Positions 34,472 to 44,450 are shown, numbered from the stretch's first letter. The stretch: DNA of 64,000 nt from Pleomorphovibrio marinus (GCF_003347495.1 NZ_QCXY01000002.1:372001-436000); one strand, 5' to 3'. Notes: a model not told the origin generated them from the sequence alone. A program made the numbers and translations.

Positions 34472-35680
34472 ATGGAGCTATCAATTGGAGAAAAGGGAGT
34501 ACAGCTTAAGGAATACTTGGCAAACCTACTGGCATATGGGCTCGCAGGTGACCATCAAATTGCGCTTTGGAGAAGGCCCAAAGAAAAAAAGGTGGAAATT
34601 ATCCTGGATAATGAAGCACCTACTTGGGTAAACCCAACGATAGAAGACCTGCCTTCTGGATTCTTGTTGCATCCTTTTCAGGAGACTCCCGAAAAAAAGG
34701 CCTTACTTATTCAGGCGAAGAATTACTATTCCTTGGAATTGGATCAACCTGCTTTGTCCATCCATGAGGAAGGACCATGGCCAAACAAGGAAATTGGGCC
34801 TGCAAAATTAGAGGAACTCTTGGTGGAAAAGACAGGCATAAGGAACAAAAATAGCCAAAGTGGAAATCACAATATAACCAGAAAGGCTGATTTCCTTAAA
34901 ACGGTCAATAAAGGGGTGGAAGCCATTGAAAAGGGGGAACTGTTTAAAGTAGTGCCTGCCAAGGTAAAATCCGCAGAATTACCAGGGCATTTTGACTTGG
35001 TGGCTACCCTCTTGCACCTTTTTGAAGCCTATCCGAATTCTTTTGTAAACTTTTTCCATATTCCCCAAGTAGGCACCTGGGTCGGTGCTACACCCGAGGT
35101 TCTGATACAAACAAAGGAGAACTTCTTCTATACCATGTCATTGGCGGGTACCCAAAAGGCTAAGGGGGACAACCCCATCAAAACTGCTGGTTGGACCCAA
35201 AAGGAAATAGAAGAACAGGCTATGGTAAGCAGGTATATCGTTAACTGCTTCAAAAAAATAAGGTTAAGGGAATATGATGAAATAGGCCCAAAAACCAGTT
35301 TGGCCGGTGAGCTTCTGCACTTGAGGTCTGATTTCAAGGTGGATATGGATGCTACAAACTTCCCTCAGCTTGGTTCGGTAATGTTGGATTTGCTCCACCC
35401 TACCTCTGCTGTCTGCGGTATGCCAAAGGAAAAGGCCCTGGAATTCATTGCCACCCACGAAAAATTCGACAGGTCCTTTTTTGCAGGGTATTTAGGACCA
35501 GTAAATATACAGCAAGAAACGGCCTTGTTTGTCAATCTAAGGTGTGCCCAGTTTCAGGGGAAAAGGATACTGCTGTATGCAGGAGCAGGGGTTACTGCGG
35601 ATTCAGAGCCTGACCAGGAATGGGAAGAGACGGAGCTTAAATGTGACGTAATTGGGAAACACCTTAAAACCCGGAAATAG
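34472..35680 (+). CDS. menF: Isochorismate synthase
   Basis: MenF converts chorismate to isochorismate, the entry to menaquinone synthesis. The 402-residue protein shows the chorismate-binding fold in its second half: GELFKVVPAKVKSAEL, then WVGATPEVLIQ, SLAGTQKAKGDN, LLHPTSAVCGMPKEKALEFI and GYLGPVNIQQ, with the active-site KxE in EWEETELK near the end. The N-terminal 150 residues are variable. It is followed two bases later by menD, and the gene order thioesterase-menF-menD is common in Bacteroidota. EntC-like naming is also possible, but menD next door decides for the menaquinone pathway. Confidence 0.9.
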   Translation: MELSIGEKGVQLKEYLANLLAYGLAGDHQIALWRRPKEKKVEIILDNEAPTWVNPTIEDLPSGFLLHPFQETPEKKALLIQAKNYYSLELDQPALSIHEEGPWPNKEIGPAKLEELLVEKTGIRNKNSQSGNHNITRKADFLKTVNKGVEAIEKGELFKVVPAKVKSAELPGHFDLVATLLHLFEAYPNSFVNFFHIPQVGTWVGATPEVLIQTKENFFYTMSLAGTQKAKGDNPIKTAGWTQKEIEEQAMVSRYIVNCFKKIRLREYDEIGPKTSLAGELLHLRSDFKVDMDATNFPQLGSVMLDLLHPTSAVCGMPKEKALEFIATHEKFDRSFFAGYLGPVNIQQETALFVNLRCAQFQGKRILLYAGAGVTADSEPDQEWEETELKCDVIGKHLKTRK

Positions 35681-35682
35681 CC

Positions 35683-37383
35683 TTGATATTAACCTCCATT
35701 GTGGATATTGCATCCATTTGTGCCAAAAAGGGTATTAAAGAAGCGATTTTATCGCCTGGATCACGCTGCGCCCCTATTACATTGGCCTTTGTGAGACACC
35801 CTGAAATCCACTGCAGAGTGATTCCCGATGAAAGGAGCGCGGCTTTTGTCGCCTTGGGAATGGCACAACAACTGGGAAAACCTGTCGCCCTAGTTTGCAC
35901 CAGTGGATCTGCAGCCTTGAATTATGCGCCTGCTGTTGCTGAAGCCTTTTTTCAGCATATACCCCTGCTCTTATTTACAGCAGACAGACCCCCGGAATGG
36001 ATTGATCAGTGGGACGGTCAAACCATAAGGCAAGAGGGCTTGTACGGAAAACACGTGAAAGGCAGCTATACCTTTCCGGACCTTGCTGCTCACCCGGACA
36101 AGGAATGGCATGGGCACAGGATGATAAATGAGGCAATAAACCTCTCCATGGACTTTCCTCAAGGACCTGTACACGTAAATGTTCCCATACGGGAACCTTT
36201 CTATCCTTCCCAATTGGAATCCATGGATTTTGATAAGGACTTGAAAATCTTCAACCTTATTCAGGGACAAAAGCTATTGAATCAAGATGAGGAGGTGAAG
36301 CTGGGGAACAAATTAAAGTCGTTCAACAAAGTTCTTATTTTGCCGGGCCAGCAAAGGCCCTCTGCCAGCATCAGGGAAGCTCTGGTTAAACTATCCAAGA
36401 GTCAACAGGCAGTGGTAATCGGTGAGGCTATTGGAAACCAATTTCATGCACACACCATAAGGCATCACGACTTGATTTTAAATGGCCTTCCAGACACCAC
36501 CCCTTTGCTGCCGGATTTGGTGATCAGTTTTGGCAAGAGCATTCTTTCGAAGGGGCTTAAAAATTGGCTGAGAGCATCCAAAGCCTCCCATTGGCATTTG
36601 CAAGAAGGGACACAGGTACCGGATACCTTTCAACATCTGGAGAAAATAATAGCAGTAACACCCGCCCATTTCCTTCAATTTCTGACCCAAAACCTAGACA
36701 AAGCCCCCGCGGATTTTTACCATACCTGGTGGCAGGCCGAAAAGGAGGTGTCACAAAACCTCCCCTCTTTGATGGACAACATGGAATTTGGAGAAATGAA
36801 AACTGTCCATAGGTTAATGGAATTTATTCCAACCCCTTCAAAGTTGCACGTTGCCAATAGCATGCCGGTGAGATATGTGAGTTACTTGGGCAACTTGCCT
36901 ACAGGAGTGGAGGTAATCGCCAATCGAGGTACAAGTGGTATTGACGGTTCTAACAGCACGGCTGTAGGCTGTGTGTTTACCACCAAGGAACCAGTGACAC
37001 TTCTTACAGGAGATATGGCCTTCTTCTACGATAGGAATGCTTTCTGGCACCAATACAACCTGCCTAATCTACGTATTGTGGTGCTGAACAACCATGCTGG
37101 AGGGATTTTCAGGATGATTGATGGTCCAGCCCAACTCCCTGAGTTGGAGGAATATTTCGAAACCACGCAATCCTTGGTAGCCGGACACCTAGCAGGGGAA
37201 TTTGGGTTTGAATACCACAGGGTGGCAAAGGAAGAAGAATTGGCTGAGCTGCTGCCCACCTTTTACAAAAAATCCATCAGGCCTAAGGTATTGGAAGTGA
37301 TTTCTAAAAGTAAAATTAATGCAGAGGTTTTCAAGCGAGTAAAGGCTGAAGTCAAATCGAAGTTGGTTGAATTCTCGCGTTAA
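35683..37383 (+). CDS. menD: SEPHCHC synthase MenD
   Basis: MenD is a thiamine-diphosphate enzyme that joins isochorismate and 2-oxoglutarate in menaquinone synthesis. The 566-residue protein opens ILSPGSRCAPITLAF, the family signature. It continues with DERSAAFVALGMAQ, CTSGSAALNYAPAV and the TPP-binding region LLTGDMAFFYDRNAF followed by NNHAGGIFRMIDG. The start codon is TTG at 35683: there is a stop in frame at 35665 and no ATG in the open part upstream. Translation may be coupled to the menF stop two bases earlier. The remaining men genes (menA, B, C, E) are not in the window. Confidence 0.92.
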   Translation: MILTSIVDIASICAKKGIKEAILSPGSRCAPITLAFVRHPEIHCRVIPDERSAAFVALGMAQQLGKPVALVCTSGSAALNYAPAVAEAFFQHIPLLLFTADRPPEWIDQWDGQTIRQEGLYGKHVKGSYTFPDLAAHPDKEWHGHRMINEAINLSMDFPQGPVHVNVPIREPFYPSQLESMDFDKDLKIFNLIQGQKLLNQDEEVKLGNKLKSFNKVLILPGQQRPSASIREALVKLSKSQQAVVIGEAIGNQFHAHTIRHHDLILNGLPDTTPLLPDLVISFGKSILSKGLKNWLRASKASHWHLQEGTQVPDTFQHLEKIIAVTPAHFLQFLTQNLDKAPADFYHTWWQAEKEVSQNLPSLMDNMEFGEMKTVHRLMEFIPTPSKLHVANSMPVRYVSYLGNLPTGVEVIANRGTSGIDGSNSTAVGCVFTTKEPVTLLTGDMAFFYDRNAFWHQYNLPNLRIVVLNNHAGGIFRMIDGPAQLPELEEYFETTQSLVAGHLAGEFGFEYHRVAKEEELAELLPTFYKKSIRPKVLEVISKSKINAEVFKRVKAEVKSKLVEFSR

Positions 37384-37460
37384 ATAATTATTTTGTTTGG
37401 GAAATCAAAGAATGCACAAATTTTGCTTATTTTTCCATCAGAATGTAAAAAAGATAGGCC

Positions 37461-38342
37461 ATGCAGTCACCTTATAGCGAAAAAGAGAAAAATCCACTTA
37501 GAAATATTGAAGAATGGGAAGATGACTTAAAGGTAAGGTATCCTTCTCCGAAGTCTCAGCAGGAAAAAGCGAAAGAGGATTATCGCAATTACCATGATTC
37601 AGGGAGGGTGGACACGGTCAGGGAGTTTTATCGCCTTAACCATCACTACCAAACCTTTGAATTTGTGAATAGCAAGGAGGAAGAATTCTTGAAGTTTGAA
37701 AAGAAGGAGATGCCCTTTTGGGATGCCATCGATTATTTGAACACCTTGGTGGATGATTCTGATCCAGATATTGATTTGGATCAACTTCAGCATCTACTAC
37801 AAACCTCTGAGGCTATTAGGGCTGATGGTCATCCTGATTGGTTTGTACTGACAGGTTTTATACACGATATGGGAAAGGTTTTATGCTTGTTTGGAGAACC
37901 CCAATGGGCTGTGGTCGGGGACACCTTTCCTGTGGGATGTAGGCATTCGGACAGTATAGTATATCCGGAGTTTTTTAAGGAAAACCCTGATGCGGAGGAT
38001 GAAAGGTATAACAGCAAATATGGAATCTATAGTCATCATTGTGGACTGGATAATGTAAAAATGTCTTGGGGACATGACGAGTATCTGTACCAAATGGTGA
38101 AAGACTACCTTCCGGAGCCTGCTCTGTATATGATACGTTACCATTCCTTCTATTCCCAGCATCGGGAAAATGCTTACGATCATCTGTTAAATGACCATGA
38201 CAGGGAAATGTTTAAGTGGGTGGACAAATTCAACCCTTATGACTTGTATTCTAAGGTACCTGTGGCACCCGATGCCAAGGCCTTAAGACCCTATTATGAG
38301 GATTTGGTGGCCAAATACCTACCGCCGGTTTTGAAATTTTAA
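37461..38342 (+). CDS. Myo-inositol oxygenase
   Basis: MIOX cleaves myo-inositol with O2 to D-glucuronate using a di-iron centre. All six metal ligands of the mouse enzyme are found in order: H111 (HLLQTSEA), H135-D136 (FIHDMGK), H205 (WGHDEY), H228 (RYHSFY) and D261 (FNPYDLYSK). The substrate loops [12 protein letters not shown] and [20 protein letters not shown] are intact and the length (293) matches the eukaryotic enzyme. The enzyme is best known from animals, plants and fungi. The adjacent SSS transporter suggests uptake of inositol, followed by oxidation here. A terminator-like hairpin separates the two genes. Confidence 0.92.
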   Translation: MQSPYSEKEKNPLRNIEEWEDDLKVRYPSPKSQQEKAKEDYRNYHDSGRVDTVREFYRLNHHYQTFEFVNSKEEEFLKFEKKEMPFWDAIDYLNTLVDDSDPDIDLDQLQHLLQTSEAIRADGHPDWFVLTGFIHDMGKVLCLFGEPQWAVVGDTFPVGCRHSDSIVYPEFFKENPDAEDERYNSKYGIYSHHCGLDNVKMSWGHDEYLYQMVKDYLPEPALYMIRYHSFYSQHRENAYDHLLNDHDREMFKWVDKFNPYDLYSKVPVAPDAKALRPYYEDLVAKYLPPVLKF

Positions 38343-38353
38343 ACGCAAATAAT

Positions 38354-38396
38354 ACCTATACATAGCCCCTCCACCTTCTGGAGGGGTATTATTTTG
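38354..38396. terminator. Hairpin between inositol oxygenase and SSS transporter
   Basis: CCCCTCCA (38366-38373) pairs with TGGAGGGG (38379-38386), a stem flanked by AATAATACC-like and TATTATTTT sequence that can extend it. The T-rich flank suggests a terminator after the oxygenase gene. It leaves 18 bases before the transporter ATG at 38414, so some read-through may be used. Confidence 0.55.
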
Positions 38397-38413
38397 ACCC
38401 ACCCGACCTAACC

Positions 38414-39988
38414 ATGCTTACTGTAATTTCCTTTGTGGGGTTTACCCTCTTTGTGGCCCTTTTTTGCTGGTACAAGCTCAGAAATGACAATATAAATACT
38501 AGGGATGGCTACTTCTTGGGTGGTAGATCCCTCACCGGAGGGGTGATTGCCGGAAGTATGATCCTTACAAATATCAGTACGGAGCACCTGATAGGAATGA
38601 ATGGTTCTGCCTATAAAAACGGGATGATTATCATTGCCTGGGAGGTGACATCGGCTATTGCACTGGCCATTGCTGCGCTGTATTTCCTGCCAATTTACCT
38701 GAAAAAGGGATTGACTACCATTCCTCAATACCTTGAAAAAAGGTATGACAGTACTGTAAAAACGATCGTGGCCTTTTTGTTGATGCTTTCTTTCGTAGTC
38801 ACCCTTTTGCCCATAGTACTTTATACCGGTGCGATTAATTTGGAAAGTATATTTGGCGTTTCGGAGGTTTTTGGGGTGAATAGGGGCCAAGGGATCTGGA
38901 TTACCGTTCTTACCATAGGGGTGATAGGTTCTATGTACGCCATATTTGGAGGGCTCAAGGCTGTAGCACTCTCTGACAGTATCAATGCCATAGGGCTGGT
39001 AATAGGTGGGCTGATGGTCCCGGCGTTTGCCTTGTACGAGATAGGAGATGGAGGCATACTGAAAGGCATGCAAAAGGTTTATGACACCATTCCCGAGAAG
39101 TTTAATGTAATTGGGGAGGAGGACTCCGTCTTGCCTTTCAGCACCCTGTTTACGGGTCTGATGATAAACCAGCTGTATTTTTGGGGGATGAACCAGACCA
39201 TCATACAAAGGGCATTAGGGGCCAAAAATATGGCAGAGGCACAAAAAGGGCTGCTGCTGACAGGGGTATTCAAAATCCTGGTTCCCCTCATTATCGTATT
39301 GCCAGGTATTATCGCTTTTTATTTTTATCGAGACACCTACTTTGAGGATCAGGATTTTATCTATCCAGTTCTGCTGAAAAGGGTGTTGCCTATTAGCTTG
39401 GTAGGTTTTTTTGCTGCAGTGGTTTTAGGGGCAATTTTAAGTACATTCAATAGCGTTCTGAATTCTGCTGCCACCATATTTAGTTTGGATATTTACAAAA
39501 AATTGTTGGCTCCCAAAGCCTCGGACAAAAGATTGGTTAGGGTAGGAAGGTTGAGTTCCTTGATACTGGCAGCTATGGCTATCCTGGTGGCTCCATTGGT
39601 GGGTAACGCCCCAGATGGGCTTTACCAATTGATGCAACAGCTAAATGGTATTTTTTTTATCCCAATTGCTTCTGTGCTAGTGGCCGGATTTTTCATTCCT
39701 GACATTTCTGCCACTGGTGCCAAGGTAGGATTGGTTCTCGGATTGTCCTTTTACCTTTTTACCACTTTCGTTTGGGATATCGGGTTGCATTTTATCCATA
39801 TCTGGGGGATAGAATTCCTGCTTAATTTACTGGTAATGTATTTGATAAGCCTAAAATTCCCCAGGGAACAAAAAGAAGACCGTAAGGATGTGCAGGTTTT
39901 GGATTTGAAAGAATGGCGCTTTGCAAAGCCCTTGGCAATTTTCTTATGTTTGATCACGATCTTGATTTATACTTGGCTTGGACAGTGA
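38414..39988 (+). CDS. SSS-family sodium/solute symporter
   Basis: This 524-residue protein is a sodium:solute symporter of the SLC5-like SSS family with about 14 membrane helices. The N-terminal family marks are GYFLGGRSLTGGVIAGSMI and ILTNISTEHLIGMNGSA, and helix 6 has INQLYFWGMNQTIIQRALGA followed by LAGLLLTG-type sequence. Neighbouring family members carry galactose, glucose or myo-inositol. With an inositol oxygenase gene immediately upstream, inositol is the most likely substrate, but sequence alone does not prove that. It is an inner-membrane, Na+-driven transporter. Confidence 0.88.
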   Translation: MLTVISFVGFTLFVALFCWYKLRNDNINTRDGYFLGGRSLTGGVIAGSMILTNISTEHLIGMNGSAYKNGMIIIAWEVTSAIALAIAALYFLPIYLKKGLTTIPQYLEKRYDSTVKTIVAFLLMLSFVVTLLPIVLYTGAINLESIFGVSEVFGVNRGQGIWITVLTIGVIGSMYAIFGGLKAVALSDSINAIGLVIGGLMVPAFALYEIGDGGILKGMQKVYDTIPEKFNVIGEEDSVLPFSTLFTGLMINQLYFWGMNQTIIQRALGAKNMAEAQKGLLLTGVFKILVPLIIVLPGIIAFYFYRDTYFEDQDFIYPVLLKRVLPISLVGFFAAVVLGAILSTFNSVLNSAATIFSLDIYKKLLAPKASDKRLVRVGRLSSLILAAMAILVAPLVGNAPDGLYQLMQQLNGIFFIPIASVLVAGFFIPDISATGAKVGLVLGLSFYLFTTFVWDIGLHFIHIWGIEFLLNLLVMYLISLKFPREQKEDRKDVQVLDLKEWRFAKPLAIFLCLITILIYTWLGQ

Positions 39989-40030
39989 ATACGGTGAATT
40001 ATTTAGGAATGAAAAGAGTTAAAGGTTCAT

Positions 40031-41050
40031 ATGAAGGATGAATCAACCATACCCTATTCTTTCTTGGACTTGGCAATTTTGAAGGAGGATGAGGATCATA
40101 GTTCCGCTTTTAGGAGATGTGTAAATATAGCCCAGCATGTGGAGTCTTTGGGCTACAATAGGTTTTGGGTAGCAGAGCACCATAACATGGCGGCGGTGGG
40201 TAGCGTAGCTCCTATTGTCTTGATGAGTCATATCGCTCATCAAACCCATCGCATTCGTGTGGGAGCCGGGGGGATTATGCTTCCCAATCATAGCCCTTTG
40301 ATGGTGGCAGAGCAAATTGGTACCCTGGAAAGGCTGTATCCGGGTAGGATTGACTTGGGATTGGGAAGGGCTCCGGGAACCGACCAGAAGACCGCTAGTA
40401 TCTTAAGAAGGGGCAGAATGGAGACTGTGCAGGAGTTTCCCGAAGACCTGGAGGAGCTAAAAGCGTATTTTCTGGAGTATGAAGAGGGACGAGGGGTACG
40501 TGCCTTTCCAGCAGAAGGGCTAAAAGTTCCAATGTATCTCTTGGGCTCCAGTATGAGCAGTGCACGACTATCTGCCCAATTGGGTATGCCCTATGTATTT
40601 GCCAGCCATTTCGCCCCAACTTACTTTTTGGAGGCTATGAGCTATTATCGCAAAAATTTCAGGTCTTCAGAGTCCTGCTCTCATCCTTATGGAATAGCCT
40701 GTATCAATGTGATTGTTGCGGCATCCGAAGAAAAAGCCAACTATTTGGCCACCTCGTTTTTACAGATGGCTTTGGGAATTTTGAGAGGTAAGTCCTACCC
40801 ATTGCGGGCACCCGTGAATGACATGGACAAGGTTTGGTCTCCTGAGGAGGCTTTTGCCCTTCAACGGATGCTATCTTACTCCTATATTGGCACCGCAGCA
40901 TCTGTAAAAAAGGGCATTCGAGAACTAATTAGTAGTACGGGTATCAATGAAGTCATGATCACCACCAATATTTATGAGGAAAGTGACAGGAAAGAGTCTT
41001 TGGCCCTCACTGCGGAAGTGATGAATGAAATTAATTTGGTGGAAGGATAA
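40031..41050 (+). CDS. Luciferase-like (LLM) flavin monooxygenase
   Basis: The 339-residue TIM-barrel protein belongs to the bacterial luciferase-like family of F420- or FMN-dependent oxidoreductases. The marks are NRFWVAEHHNMAAVGSVAPI, RVGAGGIMLPNHSPLMVAEQ, and GTLERLYPGRIDLGLGRAPG, with the last typical of the MsnO8-like subgroup. It probably works with FMNH2 from a reductase encoded elsewhere. Substrate unknown. It lies 42 bases after the SSS transporter on the same strand and converges on thiH. Confidence 0.88.
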   Translation: MKDESTIPYSFLDLAILKEDEDHSSAFRRCVNIAQHVESLGYNRFWVAEHHNMAAVGSVAPIVLMSHIAHQTHRIRVGAGGIMLPNHSPLMVAEQIGTLERLYPGRIDLGLGRAPGTDQKTASILRRGRMETVQEFPEDLEELKAYFLEYEEGRGVRAFPAEGLKVPMYLLGSSMSSARLSAQLGMPYVFASHFAPTYFLEAMSYYRKNFRSSESCSHPYGIACINVIVAASEEKANYLATSFLQMALGILRGKSYPLRAPVNDMDKVWSPEEAFALQRMLSYSYIGTAASVKKGIRELISSTGINEVMITTNIYEESDRKESLALTAEVMNEINLVEG

Positions 41051-41069
41051 ATAGCGATTAGGTTCTTAT

Positions 41070-42200
41070 TCAATATTCCAAAATCTCCCAATCCTTCCAA
41101 ACAGGGTCGTACCCTTTGGAGGAGATAATCTTACTGATTTGCTTTGGCGATCGATTGTCGTCTATGGAAAACTGCTCCAAAGAATCTTCTTCTGCAGAAT
41201 ATCCACCTGGGTTGGTTTTTGAGCCTGCGCTCATGCTGGTTACCCCCAGGGAAATGGCATGATCCCGAAAGACCTCCGATTCTCGGGTAGAAAGGGACAA
41301 CTCAAGATCCGGGTTCCATAGCCGATAGGCACAGATCAACTGCACGAGTTCCCTGTCACTCATTACCTTTCCTTGCCAATCAATTCCTTCCGCGGGTCGC
41401 ATACGCGGAAAAGAAAGGGAATATTTACTCCTCCAATAGGTCTTTTGGAGGTAGTCCAAATGAAGGGCACAATACAGGCTGTCCGTTCTCCAATCTGCTA
41501 ACCCCAATAATACTCCAAGCCCGATCTTGTGGATTCCCGCTTTCCCAATCCGGTCAGGGGTTGTCAACCTATAGTCAAAGTTGGCTTTTTTCCCCTTGGG
41601 ATGGTAAGTCTTGTATATTTCCCTATGATAGGTCTCTTGGTAAACCAATACGGAATGAACCCCAAGTAAATTAAGTTTTTGGTACTCTTCCTGGCTAAGT
41701 GGCTGTACTTCTATTGAGATATTTGCAAAGTACTTCCTTAACAAAGCAACTGCCTTACTGAAATAGTTGATGTTTACCGTATAATTTGCCTCACCTGAGA
41801 CGATCAAAACATGGTTAAACCCTAGCTTTTTCAAGATACTGGCTTCTTGAAGCAGTTCTTCTTCGGTTAGGGTTTTTCTGGGGATTTGGTTGGTAAAGCT
41901 AAAGCCGCAATAAGTACAAATATTCTGACATTCGTTACTTACATACATTGGAGCAAATAGCTGTATGGTTTTGCCGAATCTTTCTTGGGTGATCTTTTGG
42001 CTGATTTGGGCCATTTCTTCCAGGTAGGGCATGGCCTCCGGTGAAAGCAAAGCCATAAGGTCTGTCAAATCCCTTTTCTTCTTTGCTAGAGCCCTTTTAA
42101 CATCTATGTTCCCTTGCCCATAAATGCGCCTTTGGATATCCAACCAATCCGTCTTTTGGAATTGCTGTAGAAAGCTGTTCATCCTTGTTAAATTAATCAT
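41070..42200 (-). CDS. thiH: 2-iminoacetate synthase ThiH
   Basis: ThiH is a radical-SAM enzyme that cleaves tyrosine to give dehydroglycine for the thiamine thiazole ring, typical of anaerobic and facultative bacteria. The 376-residue protein shows the 4Fe-4S motif [11 protein letters not shown], followed by the SAM-binding core ([16 protein letters not shown]) and the C-terminal region [15 protein letters not shown], then [14 protein letters not shown]. The length is normal. It overlaps thiG by eight bases and is the last gene of the riboswitch-controlled operon. Confidence 0.92.
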   Translation of the reverse strand: MINLTRMNSFLQQFQKTDWLDIQRRIYGQGNIDVKRALAKKKRDLTDLMALLSPEAMPYLEEMAQISQKITQERFGKTIQLFAPMYVSNECQNICTYCGFSFTNQIPRKTLTEEELLQEASILKKLGFNHVLIVSGEANYTVNINYFSKAVALLRKYFANISIEVQPLSQEEYQKLNLLGVHSVLVYQETYHREIYKTYHPKGKKANFDYRLTTPDRIGKAGIHKIGLGVLLGLADWRTDSLYCALHLDYLQKTYWRSKYSLSFPRMRPAEGIDWQGKVMSDRELVQLICAYRLWNPDLELSLSTRESEVFRDHAISLGVTSMSAGSKTNPGGYSAEEDSLEQFSIDDNRSPKQISKIISSKGYDPVWKDWEILEY

Positions 42201-42975
42201 TTAGAAATCCGGTAAGTGGGCTGGAGGCCTCGGCCGTATTTCCCTTCGGTCCTAACCCGGACTCATACGCCAATCTCCCGGCAATAACGGCCAATTTGAA
42301 GGCCTCTGCCATTTCTGGAGGATGGTTGGCTACTGCGATAGCCGTGTTGACTAACACTGCATCCGCCCCCATTTCCATGGCTTCTGCCGCATGGGAAGGG
42401 CTACCTATTCCAGCATCGACGATTACTGGTACCGTGGATTGTTCAATGATGATTTCCAGAAAAGTGGCACTCTTTAATCCCTTGTTTGTGCCTATGGGAG
42501 ATCCCAGTGGCATTACGGCTGCGGTTCCCACTTCCTCCAGCCGCTTACACAATACGGGGTCGGCATGGATATAGGGGAGAACGATAAACCCTTCCTTGAC
42601 AAGTTCCTCAGTTGCTTTTAGGGTTTCAATGGGATCGGGCATCAGGTATTTTGGATCAGGGTGAATTTCCAGTTTCAGCCAATTGGTTTCCAATGCTTCC
42701 CTCGCAAGCTTGGCAGCAAATACAGCTTCTTTTGCGGTTCTTGCCCCTGAGGTGTTGGGTAAAAGCCGAACCCTATCCCTGTTGATATACGTAAGTAAGT
42801 CATCCTCTTTTTTCCTGCTATCTACCCTTTTTAAGGCCACTGTCACCATTTCGGTTTCAGATTCCACTATGGCTGATTGCATCTCTGAGGGTGACCCAAA
42901 TTTCCCTGTACCCAATAATAGCCTCGATTTGAAAGGACTATCGGCAATTTTCAATATGTCTTTGAAATTTCTCAT
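42193..42975 (-). CDS. thiG: Thiazole synthase ThiG
   Basis: ThiG makes the thiazole phosphate from 1-deoxy-xylulose 5-phosphate, dehydroglycine and the ThiS thiocarboxylate. The 260-residue TIM barrel has [64 protein letters not shown] and [12 protein letters not shown], all family hallmarks. It begins 38 bases inside the thiE end and its start codon is set by the [15 protein letters not shown] sequence. It needs ThiS (present) and ThiH (present). Confidence 0.93.
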   Translation of the reverse strand: MRNFKDILKIADSPFKSRLLLGTGKFGSPSEMQSAIVESETEMVTVALKRVDSRKKEDDLLTYINRDRVRLLPNTSGARTAKEAVFAAKLAREALETNWLKLEIHPDPKYLMPDPIETLKATEELVKEGFIVLPYIHADPVLCKRLEEVGTAAVMPLGSPIGTNKGLKSATFLEIIIEQSTVPVIVDAGIGSPSHAAEAMEMGADAVLVNTAIAVANHPPEMAEAFKLAVIAGRLAYESGLGPKGNTAEASSPLTGFLND

Positions 42976-43570
42976 GGATTTGCTGAATTAAGGTTTTAGG
43001 TTGGGAATGGTGGACAATGGTACTGGAAATAGCCACACCAAATATCCCTGCTGCCATTAATGCTTCGATATCGGAAACCCGAATACCACCGATGGCAATA
43101 ATTGGAGGTGTCCCTTTAATGTTACTTAGTAGTCTTTTGTATCCTTCCATCCCCAGTAGGGGGCTTAGGTTTTTCTTTGTGGGGGTAAACCTTAAGGGCC
43201 CTAGCCCAATATAATCGCATCCCTCCGCAGTTCTTTGTTGGAGGTCGGATAAGGTATTTGCTGTGCCCCCGATGATTTTTTCCTTTCCGATTATGGCCCG
43301 GGCTTGCTCAATGGGCATGTCCTGTAGGCCCAGGTGCACTCCGTCGGCATCTATTTCCTCGGCTACCTTTACATTGTCATTGATGATTAATAGGGATCCG
43401 AATTCGGCACAAATTGGTTTTACCTCTTTGGCCAAAGTTAGGAATTCCATTTCAGAGGCACCCTTGAACCTTAATTGTACCCATTTGCATCCTGCAAACA
43501 AAGCGGTTCGTATAGCCGATTTCTGTTTAGACAAGGAATCCCCTTGAGATATGAATTGGAGTCTCTCCAT
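42938..43570 (-). CDS. thiE: Thiamine-phosphate synthase ThiE
   Basis: ThiE couples the thiazole and pyrimidine halves into thiamine phosphate. The 210-residue TIM barrel has [63 protein letters not shown] and [10 protein letters not shown]. Two residue choices resemble classic ThiE more than TenI: the long [16 protein letters not shown] and the GPLRFTPTK phosphate loop. The start ATG shares one base with the stop of the upstream ThiE/TenI-like gene, indicating tight operon packing. Confidence 0.88.
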   Translation of the reverse strand: MERLQFISQGDSLSKQKSAIRTALFAGCKWVQLRFKGASEMEFLTLAKEVKPICAEFGSLLIINDNVKVAEEIDADGVHLGLQDMPIEQARAIIGKEKIIGGTANTLSDLQQRTAEGCDYIGLGPLRFTPTKKNLSPLLGMEGYKRLLSNIKGTPPIIAIGGIRVSDIEALMAAGIFGVAISSTIVHHSQPKTLIQQIHEKFQRHIENCR

Positions 43571-44187
43571 TATGTGGAGCTTAATTCTACGGTTTGCATA
43601 CTTTCTTTAAAATGGACAAGCCCCTGCTGGGGAGGAAATGACCAAATACTTCCCAATAAAGCAATCCCCTCAAACCCTGCCTTTGCAACTTCAAGGATAT
43701 TACTTGCTTTTATGCCCCCCAGCGCAATCAAATCAGTAGTGCTTTTAGGCAGGGTTTTGGTTAGAAAATTGGCTTTTGGTTGGTACCCAGGTTTACTAAT
43801 ACTGGGAAAAACCGGGCCAAGAAAGGAATAGGAAAAGGTGGTACCGAGTTTATCCATAGTCGCAATCTCGTGTATGGAAGTACTCAATTTGTTGTTTTTG
43901 CTTTCCAAGTCCTTGATTTTGTCCAAGGTGAGTTGTCTCCTTAAGTAGGAGGGGAAATGTAATCTTCTAAAACCTTGGCGCCGCACCCAATCGTGGTGCT
44001 GATGAAAGGCAACTCTTTCATGGTAGCAGTTGGGGATATCATCCAATAGTTTGGCTACTTCTTCTATTTTTCCTTTGGGTTTTCTGATGTGGAATAGGTC
44101 TAATCCCGCTTCAAATAACTGGGTAATCCTTTTGCCCTCTTCAGGTACTGGTTCCGGTGCAGATATCACCACTACTATAAGCCTCAT
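43570..44187 (-). CDS. ThiE/TenI-like protein
   Basis: This 205-residue protein has the ThiE superfamily fold but is divergent: GLDLFHIRKPKGKIEEVAKL, RLHFPSYLR, SIHEIATM, YSFLGPVFPSISKPGY, and LIALGGIKASNI. The phosphate loop FLGPVFPSISKPGY is closer to TenI, which in Bacillus is a thiazole tautomerase that aromatises the ThiG product. In Bacteroidota this second copy is usually annotated as thiamine-phosphate synthase, but a tautomerase role is my preferred inference because a full ThiE is next door. It overlaps thiS by four bases. Confidence 0.78.
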   Translation of the reverse strand: MRLIVVVISAPEPVPEEGKRITQLFEAGLDLFHIRKPKGKIEEVAKLLDDIPNCYHERVAFHQHHDWVRRQGFRRLHFPSYLRRQLTLDKIKDLESKNNKLSTSIHEIATMDKLGTTFSYSFLGPVFPSISKPGYQPKANFLTKTLPKSTTDLIALGGIKASNILEVAKAGFEGIALLGSIWSFPPQQGLVHFKESMQTVELSST

Positions 44188-44393
44188 CCTCCCTGAATTG
44201 CCCTGAAGATATGGACTTTGTCATTGGCATTAAGAGTGCGGTTTATCCATTCTTCCCTAGGCAAAACCTCATTCTCAATAGCTACTGCCACTCCTTTTTG
44301 GCTATCGGGAAATTTATCCTTTACTAGTGCCAATACGGTGTATTCCTGGTCTTCCGGAAGTTTATAGGGATTGTTGTTTAAGGTGATTTCCAT
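44184..44393 (-). CDS. thiS: Sulfur carrier protein ThiS
   Basis: ThiS carries sulfur as a C-terminal thiocarboxylate to ThiG. The 69-residue ubiquitin-like protein ends in the required Gly-Gly (FRAIQGG) and has the VAVAIENEVLPREEW segment typical of the family. It is the first gene of the operon. Its start codon lies inside an 8-bp inverted repeat just downstream of a TPP riboswitch, so its translation is probably controlled by thiamine pyrophosphate. No ThiF, which activates ThiS, is in the operon. Confidence 0.9.
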   Translation of the reverse strand: MEITLNNNPYKLPEDQEYTVLALVKDKFPDSQKGVAVAIENEVLPREEWINRTLNANDKVHIFRAIQGG

Positions 44394-44432
44394 TCCTGTA
44401 ACATTAGCTGGTTTACGAATACTTCAGGAATG
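44391..44432 (-). promoter_or_regulatory. Hairpin covering the thiS start codon
   Basis: On the transcript CATTCCTG (44432-44425) pairs perfectly with CAGGAATG (44398-44391). The second arm contains the thiS ATG and the adjacent AGGA, with a 26-base loop. A stem placed between the riboswitch and the coding region is the expected shape of an expression platform that blocks translation initiation. The switching partner strand is not obvious. Confidence 0.55.
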
Positions 44433-44450
44433 ACTAAAAAGCTTTGGATA

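Noticed and set aside
38408-39208. Long minus-strand open frame (266 codons)
   Set aside because: It lies wholly antisense inside the SSS transporter gene, and its translation has no family pattern.
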